Assembly (NCBI GenBank): GCA_003993805.1
Contig: RSEF01000019.1
Span: forward strand, 2,245,766-2,309,765
Length of the DNA: 64,000 bases
Origin: Himantopus leucocephalus
Taxonomy: Eukaryota; Chordata; Aves; Charadriiformes; Recurvirostridae
Direction of reading: 5' to 3'
Below are positions 47,147-59,100 of this stretch, in pieces. Made by a program: the position numbers and the translations under genes. Within the stretch, counting starts at the first letter, position 1; each line of letters opens with the position of its first letter. The notes under the pieces were generated by a model. The model was not told the origin of the DNA and did no database searches. It was given only the letters and a program-made list of their open reading frames with translations.

Positions 47147-49415
47147 GGTCCCCATTGTATACAAGAGTGTAATTAAATCAAGGGGTTCTGCTCAAATCAA
47201 CTGCTTGTGATGTTTATGAATTAGCAGCAGATTCAAAATGCAGCGGCAGCCTTCGCATTCAGCCCGAGGCCTGCTATTATTTGTTACAATCTATAAACCA
47301 GCCCCGGTGAGAAGTTTTCTCCTAGATAGTGTAAATGTAAAATCTCTTGCTCAGAGGTTTGGGTTTTTTGTTTTTTTTTTTTCTTTGTATGTGATTCAGT
47401 GCTGAGGAGGATTAGCATGAACAGGCCATCTGGGGACAGGGTCTGGGGGAAAATGGAATGGGCTGATTTACTGATTAGTGCTTATTTGTTTGGTGTTTAG
47501 AGCAACGGCAGCAAAACGTATCTCTTATTGCTCCTGTTCTGCCCCCCTTTCTCCACAGCAGTAACATCTGCAGCTATCCACGTATTTCCTCCCGGCGCTG
47601 GGAAGCAGTGCCAGATATTCATTACCTTTCAAAGGGTTGTCGCTCGATGCCTACGGAAACACCCTCTTCCACTTCTCCCGCTGCGCTCCCACTCCACGGC
47701 TTGTAAAGCTGCACGGGGGTTTTATCTTCAAAGACAGTGCCGAGCTTTGGGAGAGGAGCGAGGGCAACCTTCCCCGTGCCAGGCTTGTCCGCTGAACCAG
47801 CAAGGCTCTGGTGGTCCCATCAGAGGCCAAAGCCCTGAGGATTTAGACCAAGACCTCCACCGCTGGGCAAGCGGCTTCAGTAAACTCTGAATTTCCCAAG
47901 TCCTGGGAAATACCAAGGATGCGACTCAGCATTCAGATGAGCTAAATGTGTTCGGTCAGGCCAGATGTCCCGAGTGATGTACATTACTCCTCACCTGCCT
48001 CTCCTCTGCCAGGAACACGTAGAAACGTTCATAAATATTTCAAAAGCTCCTACAATGCACCTAGCTTTCAGAAATGCATTCCACAATACTTTATTACCCT
48101 TAATAACCTCCAAGAAAAATTATGAATGAACACAAAGAGCCTATTTTAAGTGTGCAGTCACAAATACCAGACAGGATTTTGAAACACAGCAAGCAGCGCC
48201 AGAGAGAAAACACGAGTCTCTTCACTTTCATCACAAGTTTCTTATATCAATAAAACATATGGAGAAATTATGCAGAACGTTACTGTGTTTTTTAACTCAA
48301 AGTGCGATCTTTGAGGAAATATCCTCTTTGAATCTCTGTATTTACACCATCAACACTGGATAAAGAAGCTTGCCGCTCGTTTATAACGAGTTAAAATGAA
48401 AACCTCACAACGGCCCAAACCTGGAAAGGATTTACAATACAGATCCTGATTCCAAGCCCCATTTTGACATTTAATTCCATCCCTGACTTTCCCCCCCAAA
48501 ACCTGGCAATACGGAGTAAAAAGGAAATCTAATGAATGCAACAGTCAGCGCTGCACTTGCTGGCTTTCTTCTGCCAAGAGAACTTGGGTCTTTTTAAACC
48601 TTTTTCTTTTTGACTCGGCTTTTAAAGAACATTTAAAAGCACATTTTGAATCCCACCGCTGATTTCAGAGACACCTGACAGAAGAATGAAGGCCCCATAG
48701 AAATGTGTGCGTGTATATATATAAAATTCAGGATTTCAGGAAAGCGAGCAGCTGGGTGGGCGCGCTGCCTAGACGTAGCCACGACCGACTCCAGGAGGGA
48801 AAGGCCAGTGCGTCGGCAGGACCCGGGGCGTACCAGAAGTCACGTCTCTCAGCCGACGGCTCTGGGAATCACACAGTATTTGCACATATTGGTTTGCCTC
48901 CCCTTCACCCGGACAGGGGTGTGGAGCCGGTAACACAACAGGCTCCAAAGAGGAAGGCCAGGGGGAGCGGTGTGCTCAGGTAAGAGCTTTGGACTAAGCA
49001 CGCTCGGGTGGGAGGCAGGGGATTGTGCTCTTCTCACCTAAGACCCGAGATTCACGCTAAATCTGTTTGTCTTACTCACCTTCATCAGTATTAATAGGTC
49101 AGACATCGCTTGTGGAGAGCCAGCCAGTCCATCGGGGGCTTATATGGATTTTGCCGATTGCCAGGTTGTAACGAGCCTCCGGTGCGAGCGGCAGAGGAAG
49201 AGCTGAGCCACAGTCCCCTCCGCGTGCGCACCGACCAGGAACCCAGAGAGACAGCGATCGCAGCGTGTCCTGGCCAGGGGTCAGCACGACCGGCTACAAG
49301 GGCAGGCAGAAAGGCCAACAAGTGAAGGCAGGACCATTGCTCATGGTCACTTCTAGGTAGCGAGGGGTCTCGGAGGGGCTCGGCCCTGCTGCGCCTCCCC
49401 TCCTCCCTACAGAGC
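47147..49415. other. Unassigned DNA, no gene recognised
   Basis: AT-rich to mixed. T-rich tract at 47371-47382. A strong acceptor-like signal (pyrimidine run ending CCACAG at about 47560) precedes an open frame to 47888, but no protein similarity or donor is evident. A tRNA-like GGTAAGAGCTTTGGACTAAG near 48978 is not followed by a usable B-box. Confidence 0.5.
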
Positions 49416-49460
49416 CCTAGACCGAGGCACCGAGGGCNCCTAGACTGAGGCACCGAGGGC
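49416..49460 (+). repeat. 22-bp duplication separated by a single N
   Basis: CCTAGACCGAGGCACCGAGG and two more bases (49416-49437), an N at 49438, then the same 22-mer with one C/T change (49439-49460). It is the same junction pattern as at 15.7 and 25.3 kb. Confidence 0.9.
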
Positions 49461-51189
49461 AGTTCTGGCAGCAGCTCGTATAGTGCTGACGGAACACGGT
49501 TCAGTTAAAATTCACCTGACGGGGAGGAAATGAAAAATCCTCAAGGCCACAAATTAAAAATTGTGACTTGACAGAACAACAATTTATAAATAGAAAGAAC
49601 CATTTCCTGCTAAAATCCTGTGGACTGAGTACTGGAAACTAATTAGTAGACTGAATCACCAGAAAAAATGCTGTTTTCCTGTTACTCACGACAAGATATT
49701 ACTTTTCTAGCACTTTTCCTTTGGCACTGGTGATCAACATAACTCTGTGGGTGCTCCAAAGCCCCTCCTTGGTTGCATTTCCTTCCTATTCCAATAAAAC
49801 ACAGTAAGGTAACGGACAAAATTCATCCTTAGCCACTGCTGCTATAGCACCAGGAGCTGCGCACTGTCTTTTTCCCCCAGATTATACGATCACAAAGCAG
49901 GAGGGTGGGAGTGCACCTAAAATCCTTTACTAAAAAACCCAGCTCCATCCAAGAGAACTTGGAAGCAGAGACTTTCTCACTAAATGAATTATGAAAATTA
50001 AAAAAAAAAAAAAAAAAAAAAANAAAAAAAAAAAGAAAAAAGAACAGCAGCCAGCCCAAGCAGACTTTTGCACAGCCCATGCAGAGATGGGAACCTCAGG
50101 GTTCACAGCCCGGGGACAAAAAGTGGAAGCGAACCCCGCGCAAGCAGCCAATACACAGCCTGACCATCACTCACGTGTCATTTGAACTGCTCGAGTGGGA
50201 TCTGCCTGCATAAAGTCTTGGCTTCAGCTAGCGGAGAAATCAACTCCAATAGCAGTACCGTAGTGCCACAATACATTAAAGAAGCAAAAAATCACCACAA
50301 AATAAAGTTCTCGGAGCAGTTAAGGCCCAAACTTGCAGATTGCAGAGCCTTTTCCCCAATGGCTCCACACCCACCACAAGAGCACACGAGCAAAAAGTGC
50401 TGCTCGCTCCTGCTCCTGAGCAAAAGCCACATTCCCAAGTGGTTGCCACACGGATGGGTCTTTCTGGAGCAACTCTGGCTGGATTGCCCAGCTGTTTGTT
50501 ATCCCTGAGGACAGGCAAAAAGCATGACCCACACTGCAGCCTTCCCCATGCACTGGTGGGAACAGCCCTGGGACAACTCACAGAGCAACCGGGAACCAGA
50601 AAGAACTTCAGAAAAAGGGGAGGAGGGCTGCAGAGCTCTTCGGAACAGGCAGGGACGGACAGGCTGCAATGGACTATGTGGCTGGTCTCGATCCTGAGGT
50701 TTCTTTGGGCATCCTCGTCTAGCTGCGACCTTGGGCTGTCTCCAGGAGCCATCACACCACCGCCCCAGGTCACCATCCGCTCCAGTGAGCCAGCTAAGCA
50801 ACACAATTCTCCTAATTCCCTGCAGAAATCCGTCTGATGAGATACAACACAGTCCTACAAAACGCCCCAGTTGAGCATAAGGCAGTTCAGAGAAGGCACT
50901 GTTCTTTTATTACCAAATTAACTTTAAAAAAACCCAACCATTTCACTTTCCGCATCAAAGATAATAATCTCCATGTAAAAGAGAGGGCTGATGAAAAAAG
51001 AGGTACTTAGAAAACACATTTTAAAATTTAAAACACTACTAGCACTGATTCTTCTTGCTTGTAAAGAACTCTGGCTTTTTGTCTTGTAAAGTACTCCAAG
51101 ATCTCATTTGCAAACTACCACCGCTAGCGACTCCGGTTTTTTGCTGGCTGCTCACTTACTCTTCGGGGATTTCATATTCTTCTAAATTT
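49461..51189. other. Unassigned DNA with a long poly-A tract
   Basis: A poly-A run spans about 50000-50034 with an N at 50023. I looked for a retrocopied gene before it and saw none. The 176-codon minus frame (50276-50806) opposes a 165-codon plus frame (50340-50837); such mutual openness indicates chance in GC-richer DNA. Confidence 0.5.
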
Positions 51190-52085
51190 TGTAAATGGCC
51201 ACTAAAGTGGAGATGAACATTATAAAATACATTTCAATCACCCTCACAATTTAGACTAATTCATTGGCAACCGTACAAAATGCTATTTACAAGGTACTTC
51301 CATCAGCTGGTATCTGGCATTAAGTATTTTGAATCAATCTACCATCATTTTCATCTCTTATTTTTCATACAAGGGAAATTATTGATCGAAGCTTTTCAGC
51401 CTCATTTAATATACTGGAATAGGCTTTAAATTTTCCCATGTAAACCTCAGTGGAGATTAGCAACTCTGTCTTGCTTAATGCAACGCAAATCAGTCTCCCT
51501 GATGAGACCACAATATTGTACATGACATCACGACCATTTTACTCGTTGGTGGGCTCCGAGACAGGCACCTGCTAGAAACCCCCCAGCGACTCAGCACTTG
51601 AGTTTAGTTTGAGTTACCAGGCGTGGTTGGTGCCTTAAAGGGAAAAATGGTGCCTTCACCTCTCAGAGGCCATTATGGCATTGCAGAGTAATACCTGGGA
51701 GGGATTTGTGGGGAGGCAAACGTTTTTCATCACTCCTATCAAGTTTGCATTCAGTTTTTGAATCGCATTCCGTTTCGCATTCAGTTGCTATTGCGATGGG
51801 TGTGTTCAAAACGCTGGATTAGATTTGTGCACGTTGAGGACAGAGAGCTTGGCTGAATTTTGATGAACTCGTTCTTGAATAAATAAGCAAAACATCACTG
51901 AATAAGATACTCAGCCAGCTTCAATAAATACATACGGTAGCAAAACAGCCAGCTAGACAAACAGAATATATCACACTGGAACGAGCACTGATGATTTTGT
52001 AATGACTCCGGCAGCTTTCAGCATATTAGATACTACTGTAAAAAACAATATGCAAATGTCTGAGTCCAGTTTACAGCAAAAAACA
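51190..52085. other. AT-rich ORF-free block, candidate conserved non-coding element
   Basis: About 900 bases without a frame of 60 codons. The denser parts are 51190-51560 (for example TGCTTAATGCAACGCAAATC at about 51472) and 51830-52085. The former contains several TAAT and CAAAT words without any simple repeat. The texture suggests distal regulatory DNA, unproven. Confidence 0.3.
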
Positions 52086-52559
52086 AGTTATGCTCATGTT
52101 TCCAAAGCAGCAGGCGGTGAGTAATACAGCGCAGCGTGCACCCCTCTCCCTTATCAAATTTAGTCTAGAGCTAATTGGCAGGCACTGGCACAGGAGTGCT
52201 GCTGGATGCACTTTGCACGGGCGATGCTTCCCCAGGCTGCCTGACTTCCAGACCGCCGCGGTAAAACTTCACATTGGAGATCCTGTCGGATAAGGACATC
52301 AGGATGGATTGAGTGGGAATACAAAGGCATTTTCTTGGGAGGAAACACAAGACTGCAAATGCTACTACAACCGAAGCCCAATACAAGATAAAAGTGCTTT
52401 GAGCTGCTGTGGCACCCACAATATTGCATTCGATGCAAAACAAGAAGAGAATGAATGTGCTCGAGGGCTGAACTTCTAGTGGTCCATTTCATGGACTAAT
52501 TTGTGTGCAGGCTGATACTTTCAGTATGTTTCTGTACTAACAGAGAGTAATCATAGGAC
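52086..52559. other. Unassigned DNA, no gene recognised
   Basis: Opposed frames at 52090-52293 and 52160-52492 are unrecognised. Nothing else seen. Confidence 0.6.
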
Positions 52560-52800
52560 AAGTAGAGCAAGGTAAGTACATATGCTGCTATTGTTTTCTT
52601 GCAGCATAATAGCATCATCAACGAAGCCTGAATGCAGCCCAATTAGCATACAGTAATTAGAATCACTGCTGCTTTTTCATTTACTTTTGCACACCGTGAC
52701 AAGGTGTTGGCTGCAGCGTGCAGGGCTGCAATCCTATAGATAATGCCAATTGTGCAACGCACATATCTTATTCTCTCAACAGAAGAAATGAGAGAGACAT
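52560..52800. other. ORF-free block, candidate conserved non-coding element
   Basis: An ORF-free segment with closely spaced words such as CCCAATTAGCATACAGTAATT (first 20 bases at about 52638) and GATAATGCCAATTGTGC. No repeat is recognised. The texture is enhancer-like; inference only. Confidence 0.28.
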
Positions 52801-55647
52801 TAAACTGCCTTAAGCTGCTAAAATTATAATTTTGGCCTGACTCAGTAAAGTCTCCGGCTTACCCAAAGAACATCTAAGCACAGGCTGTGTTCCCAAGGGA
52901 TAAGCACACCTGTAATACATGTTGCCTTTAAAGGCAAGTTGAAGCTTTAATGAAAAATCTGATTTTCTAAAAGACGTTAGCTTTTCCCCTGTAACTTTTA
53001 ACACCTTCTTGACTGCTGCTTAGAGCTTAGACAAGCCTTATAACTTGGGTGAAGAAACCCTGTGCAATTGTCCAGTTTCGTTACACGGCTGCCCTCGGAA
53101 GGAGCAGATGGCAGATATTTGGAGAGGGCTCTTTCAGAGCAGCCAGTAACCAGGCATTTGTTGAAGTGTGGCTCACTGCGGACTATTTATAACCCATCCA
53201 CCACTGAAGAGTCTCTTAATGCTTCTCCAGACTTAAATGGGTAACTTTTATGGCCCATTTATGGCCTATTTCAACAAAGCAGTTAAACATGTTCCAGGAC
53301 TGGTATCTATATGTAAATAAAGGCAGTTGTACTTGGCCAGCACCCAGGCTCCCCATCCCCACCGCCCCGTGCTGGCAAGCTGGCCTGCACGGCCTGGAGC
53401 CCTAAAGCCACCCATGCCCGACTTGGGGCACCAGGGCTGGGGAGCAGCGCCCTCCTAAGAGAGCGCTGCATGAGGCTCGCTGATCAGCATCCTCTGTCCC
53501 TTTGAAATCCATCCTGCAGCACCTGCAACTCATCGGCAGCACCGCAGCCTGCTGTTCCCACGCCCTACCTCGCACCAAGAGTCAAGCTAACCAAATTAAC
53601 TTATATTTTAATTCGGATTTATACCAAGGCTGGAAAGTCAGAGGTCTGGAGGAGCTTAAAAATCAGCAGAATTTGACTGTGTTTTGTTCACTTACCCCAC
53701 AGGAGAAGGCAATCCCATAAGCCAGGGTGGAGGACACGGTACTCTCTATGGCTGGGAATGATGATACAGCAAGAAAGGGCATATAAGGAGAAGTATTACA
53801 TAAGATGTAGGTTTTACAAGCTTTATAAAGACTCTCTTAGCGCTTGTTAGTGGCAGGAACCTCCCCGTGTGCCAACCCCTCCGAAATGGGAAGGATAGAA
53901 AAGTGCCTCCCATTTAAAGAAATGGGCTGTGAACGTGCTGTCAATGTCTGTGATTCTTTTTATTGATTTACAGCGTGTAAGCCATAAATCATTCTACCTT
54001 TTACGGAGACTATAACTATGCATCACTCTGTCAGGGAAACTCCTCAAATTTTAAGGGAGACGTGCAAGAAAACAGACTTCTCTCTCATCCGCTCGGCTAG
54101 ATGAGCTGCAGTGGCCAAGGCCAGATGTACCGCACACGGCGGGGTGGGTACATATGGACAAAAGACCTCACTGCAACAGATGCGCGTATCTGCTGCTCTT
54201 TATCTCTCCCAGGATTAGTCTTTGGCTACAAGGGGACAGACACAAGCCGTACTTTCATCGGCAGCGACTACACAGGGGTTTGCTTGTAGCAAAACAGATC
54301 TCATCGGCACAGCCACCGCTGTGCCAGGGCGCCCCAGCTGCAGAAGCGCCTCCGACAGCACCGCGCCAAGCGGCCCCGCGTGGCTGGGCAGCAGTGCGGT
54401 TAGCTGGAGCAGAAGCAGCATTTGTCCCGAAGGTGGATCTGCCCATTGCAGCAACGCCATCCACTCCGCCAACATCTTATAATAATAAAAATATATCAAA
54501 CCTGTTTTAAAACAGATTTCAGGAGAAAACCTACTTTTAATGAATTTACAAACAAATTTCCAGCTGGCTTCAGTTTGAACAAGGATTCCACCTACTCTTT
54601 CCAGCTTTCAAGACGAAGCCCTACAGAATTCGATAGTTCAGGTTTGGTTCATCCACAGCATTCAGCAGTTACATTCTTGCTACAAAGATCTTACCTGAAG
54701 GGCAAGACTCAGCTAAAGACCCCTACAAAATCCAATTGCTTTCTGCAGAACGCCCCTAGGTTCTCTCCCAGCAAAGTCATGCAGACGTCCTCTGCAACGG
54801 GAGCAGCACTAAGCCATAGGGACTTTGGGGTGCTGCGTAAAACTGGGATCAGTGTGGACCTCACCCATAAAGGGAGCTTGCAGAGCACTCACTGGCACCA
54901 AGAAGTCTTCCTCCCTTGATAGGTCCTGTCATGCTTGGGTTGTTTTATGTTTTAAATAATCTTGCTGATCTGCCTCTTAAGACCTTTCATTCTTTGTATG
55001 CTAATTTAAGCCCAAAGGCAAAAATGCATTCTTCTTCAGCAAAAGGTGTACGCACCTTCCTGAATCCAGTCTGGTACCACGAGTCTTGCACAGGTGTAAA
55101 ATTAAGGGTGTGATTTAGTGCTTTGCTGAGGAAGGACTGCTTGCTGCATGAGCACAGGGCTTGCCGGATTGGGACCTTGCTGCTTTAAGGTTTTCTGATT
55201 AAACAGCCCCACCGGATTACACTGCAGGAGGCTCCGAAGAGCAGTTCTCTGCCAGAGTGAAGTAACTGGGATAATTCAGCTCTTTTGCTTGCTCAGGGCT
55301 GATCACTGAAGGGGCAGAAATTAATTTCCTATAAACACAGGCATATTTTTTTCACTACCTTGGCAAATGCAGTTGTAAAGAAGCCATTACAGGAGCTGAT
55401 CTTTATGATGCGTGACTTTGGCTTGTCCCAACAGGGGATATTTTATGAGGCATTTACATAAACATATACAAATCAAAACGGCCAGCTGTGCTCCTCCTGT
55501 ACTTACAATGTATAGATACTTCAGCTAATTCCAGGTCTACGCAATCAGCCACTCTGAAGTGAGATCAGGTCAAGCGTCGGGGATGGACAAACTGAAGCGA
55601 GAGCCAATACGCATCCCCAATCCCAAAACTATGAGACTTTGCACAGC
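52801..55647. other. Unassigned DNA, no gene recognised
   Basis: Mixed sequence with a GC-rich patch at about 53340-53460. The 165-codon plus frame at 54422-54919 is the most open frame here. It lacks any recognised domain and has no splice or start context. Frames at 54154-54510 and 54215-54499 oppose each other. Confidence 0.5.
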
Positions 55648-55694
55648 TGTCTCAGCACGCAGCTAGGCACACTGAGGCACTCCAATAAATAAAC
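55648..55694 (+). mobile_element. MIR/L2-type 3' end relic
   Basis: CTCAGCACGCAGCTAGGCAC followed by ACTGAGGCACTCCAATAAAT matches, in order, the shared end of MIR and L2 elements ('agcacagtgcctggcacatagtaggcgctcaataaat'). Only about 45 bases are recognisable. It would be an ancient amniote insertion. Confidence 0.45.
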
Positions 55695-56054
55695 TATCAG
55701 ATTCCCTACAACGTCCGTACACGGGGATGATACTGTTCATTAGGACTCCACTACTGTCCCTCTGAAAGACATTTGTTAAAACAGTTGGCCCAGGACTTAC
55801 TTGAAGTGGAAATTTGAGAGTCTTTCTCATTATAAGTGTATTTTGGGCATTGCTTGGTGGAAATTCAACAGTCAGAAAGTGTTATCACCACATCAGGATA
55901 AGAAACAGTGTAGGGATGACACTGACAACATCCTTTCTCTTGGAAGACCTGGGTGGCACAGGACTTCATTTTTAGACCTCAGTGTCTAGAATTCAGTGCC
56001 TAAAATCACTCCTTTGTTCCTTAAACTCACAAACATTCATTCAGCTTGATCACC

Positions 56055-56115
56055 TTGGCCAAGGGCGGGGCAGGAGCCAGAGGCAGAACCTGAGTCCCTG
56101 ATTTCTGCCTTGCCA
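56055..56115 (-). mobile_element. MIR/CORE-SINE-like relic, minus orientation
   Basis: GGAGCCAGAGGCAGAACCTG followed by AGTCCCTGATTTCTGCC follows the complement of the SINE head ('gagccaggaatagaacccaggagtcctgactccc'). The recognisable part is about 50 bases. It lies 360 bp from the MIR/L2-type end at 55.65 kb in the opposite orientation, so the two are separate insertions. Confidence 0.4.
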
Positions 56116-59100
56116 TTTCCTCCATTTACCTTCTCAACTTCCATCTCCCCCTGGATCCCTTCTCTTTATCCTAATTGGCATCAGCCAACTCTTTTTCACT
56201 TACTACTGCTATTTCCTTTCAAAACATCAATCTTGGGCAGCCGACCTCAATCCAAACACACGCATGCCTTTGCCGGGATTCAGTCTTCAACTCAAACAGT
56301 TGTGTCCCCATCAGGCAGCTGCAAGTACCCAGATCACTTTTACGCTGTGCCCTCAAGCCAAGGTTGCTCCAGCACGGCAGCGTGTCCATCCTTTCTGTTC
56401 CTCTGCTGGTGCACGTGGGAAGCTGGGCGCCTCGTAGGGGAAAGGGAAAACCGCTGACTCAGCTCAACGCTGGAGCCAGGGGACGGTGTCTCTGAAGGCT
56501 CCTTGTCAGGCCAGGCTTAGCAGCTGATTCGAGGTGAATTAAGTTCTCTGCCTCCTGTTTATTTCTTTAAATGACAGAGGGGCCCTTTGTACTTCCCGGT
56601 CAGGCTTGTTAAGCTCATGTCTGGCAATGATTCGTATTGATTTGACAGGCTTCCTCATGCTCACAGATCTACTCCGACCACTGAGAATTGTTTAATTACA
56701 ACAAAGAGACAAAGAATTTCTGGAAACCTAAAAGATCCATCTCAAAGGATCCAAATAAGAATTAATGCAGAAAACCAGAGCGGTTCTGCAAAGTTCCGCC
56801 ACAACATCTTAACAGAGAAAACAGTTACTCTAAAGAGTACAGATGCTACAGAAAACAGCCTTCCACTAGACGATCTTATAGAGATGCTCCTTCCCACCCC
56901 AAAGCGATGAAAATCACATTGCAGCTGGATGCCCCATACGTGGACCTCCCCAGGGAGAGGATCCTCTACAAGTGAATTATCATCCCAGCTCTGCACGCCC
57001 CTGATCTCTCACCTCCCAGGCAAACACCCCCACCTCTTACACGGTACTCCTGGGGCACTCACCAGGCCTGGGCTGAGAAGCGCACGGACTGACTGAGGAG
57101 GACAAGGAGGCCGGTGTCCCCTCCGCAGCACGTGGCATGCTCAAGCCCCTTCTCTCTTCCCCCAGCTATACCATAGCTACACTCATCCTATTTGATCCCT
57201 GTTAATACATGTAAAATCTCAGAGCAGCTGCTCCCTGAGCGTTCAGGAAATGACAGCTAAAGTCTATTAAAGAAACTCCATTCAATGGATGGGGAGAGAA
57301 AAAACACATCGCTTTGAAAGCGTGGCCTGATTTCCTCTCTATCTCCATCAAACCGAGTTTTCCAAACTCTTCTACTATTTCACTAGCTTCTGAAATAAGG
57401 TCACCTCCTTGAATAAGCTGTGTTTGATTTCCGCAGGCTATGCAGCCTGATCAATACAACTGTCCCTCCTCTCCACCTCCCGGGTCTCTTCTCATTTGCT
57501 TGAAACTGCATCTGAACTGCACCTGTTTCTTCGTCATCTGGAAGACCTGTATGTGTCACAGAGGACCACTGCTTTCCTGTGTCTGCTGCTCCAGAGAAAG
57601 CTCAGACCACCTTAGACTGGCCTTGTCGTCTGTAGTAAGATTGTTAACCGGTTATCCGGCCTTTTGATCACTGGTTTAAAGAATGGTAATTGGCTCCCCA
57701 GAATGTCTTAGTATCCCAAAGGTACAGAAGAGGGGGCTGAGGATGAAAAGAGCTTACTGCGCCGTGGATTGGAGCAGCTCTCAGCCTCTTCCAGAGGCTT
57801 TCAGATCCCAGACTCGGTGCTCAGCGTGAGGCAGGACCAGCCAGGTCTGCTTTGGGATCGGATCTGGCCAGCAAAGAACACGAGATGGGGTGGGACAACA
57901 GGTATCCACGGGAAGATTGCTAATTCTGGCATTTACAAGCCGAAAGGGAGATTCCTGATGTGTAACCACAGTGTATTATTCACACAGCCCTACAGCGGGA
58001 TGCTCCCCCATGCAGAAACCACACAGAAAGCTCACACACCACTTGCCTTCCACTTACGCTGTATTTTAGGGGTTGAACGCGCTTTGTGCAAGTTCTGCGT
58101 GAGCTGCATAGTGGATTTAGAGAAAGAGTAAGGCAGCAGCCTCTCTGGATTTCTAGGACTGAAGCACTCCAGTGCCTCCCTGCTGATGGAGTCACTGCTC
58201 CTGCCCTCCACCCTGGCTCTGACTGATCCATGGAGACAGGCTCAGATATATACAAATGTCAAACCACTAAGCTTGATTACACTTTATAAACACCACAGCG
58301 GGACAAAGGGAAGCCTCTCCCTCTTCACGAGCTGTTGTCTTTAACTGGATACGAGAGTCAGACTGGAAAGCACCACCAGTTCAAAATCATTCAGTAGCAC
58401 CTAACAATTAGGTTAACCTGACGCTGGCAATCTGAAAGCTTTCACATCACTTTGCTGCTACAAAACAAACCCAGCCCATCCCTTTCAGCAGCTGAGCGAT
58501 CACAACATAACATCAGTTCAAAAAGCACTCAATGGTATTCTCATCCATCATTTTCTGTCCCTTTATTTATTTATTTTCCCCAAACTGGTGGCTATTGATT
58601 ACAGACTTGCATGGATCAATACCTGTTTTCAGAAGAATATTGTGCAAAGCTAAAGAAATTAGTTTATTTTGTAATGGGGAAGAAACAGGGTGTCAATCAG
58701 ACCTTTGGACTTTCCTGTCAAGGTAGAGCAGTGCTCCATGCTAAAGTACAGAAATATGAGACAGCAGAAAAAGGCCAGGCTGGCAGGAAAGGGGACTTGT
58801 GTTTTATAGGAAAGGTGGCAGCAAGGGAAGAGGCATGGAAGCATTGCAGTGGAGATGCTGCCTATCCTGAGTTTCCCCCCTGAAGACCCACCAGTTATTT
58901 CTGCTTTTCCTGTCACATCTTTCCCTTTCCTGTAGCACAGCAAACATGGCCCTTGGCTTTGCAGTGATGAGCAATTTGTGGTTTCACCTGGAGCAGTGAA
59001 GGAAGCGATGCTTTTTTCAGCCATACGCACAGCAGTTAATTAGACCCCACCTATATACTGCTGCAGGGCAATCAAAACCCAGCAGAACTTGAGGCCGAAA

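Noticed and set aside
47528..47890. Open frame after a strong acceptor-like pyrimidine tract and CAG at about 47560
   Set aside because: No clear donor, no recognised protein and no partner exons; acceptor-like tracts are common by chance.
48960..49060. tRNA-like GGTAAGAGCTTTGGACTAAG
   Set aside because: No matching B-box or foldable arms follow, and the SINE similarity stops after about 20 bases.
50000..50034. Long poly-A tract, considered as the tail of a processed pseudogene
   Set aside because: No coding similarity or polyadenylation signal before it and no target-site duplication; processed pseudogenes are scarce in birds.
54422..54919. 165-codon plus-strand frame with balanced amino-acid use
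   Set aside because: It looks a little more protein-like than most, but no motif, homologue or exon boundary is recognisable.
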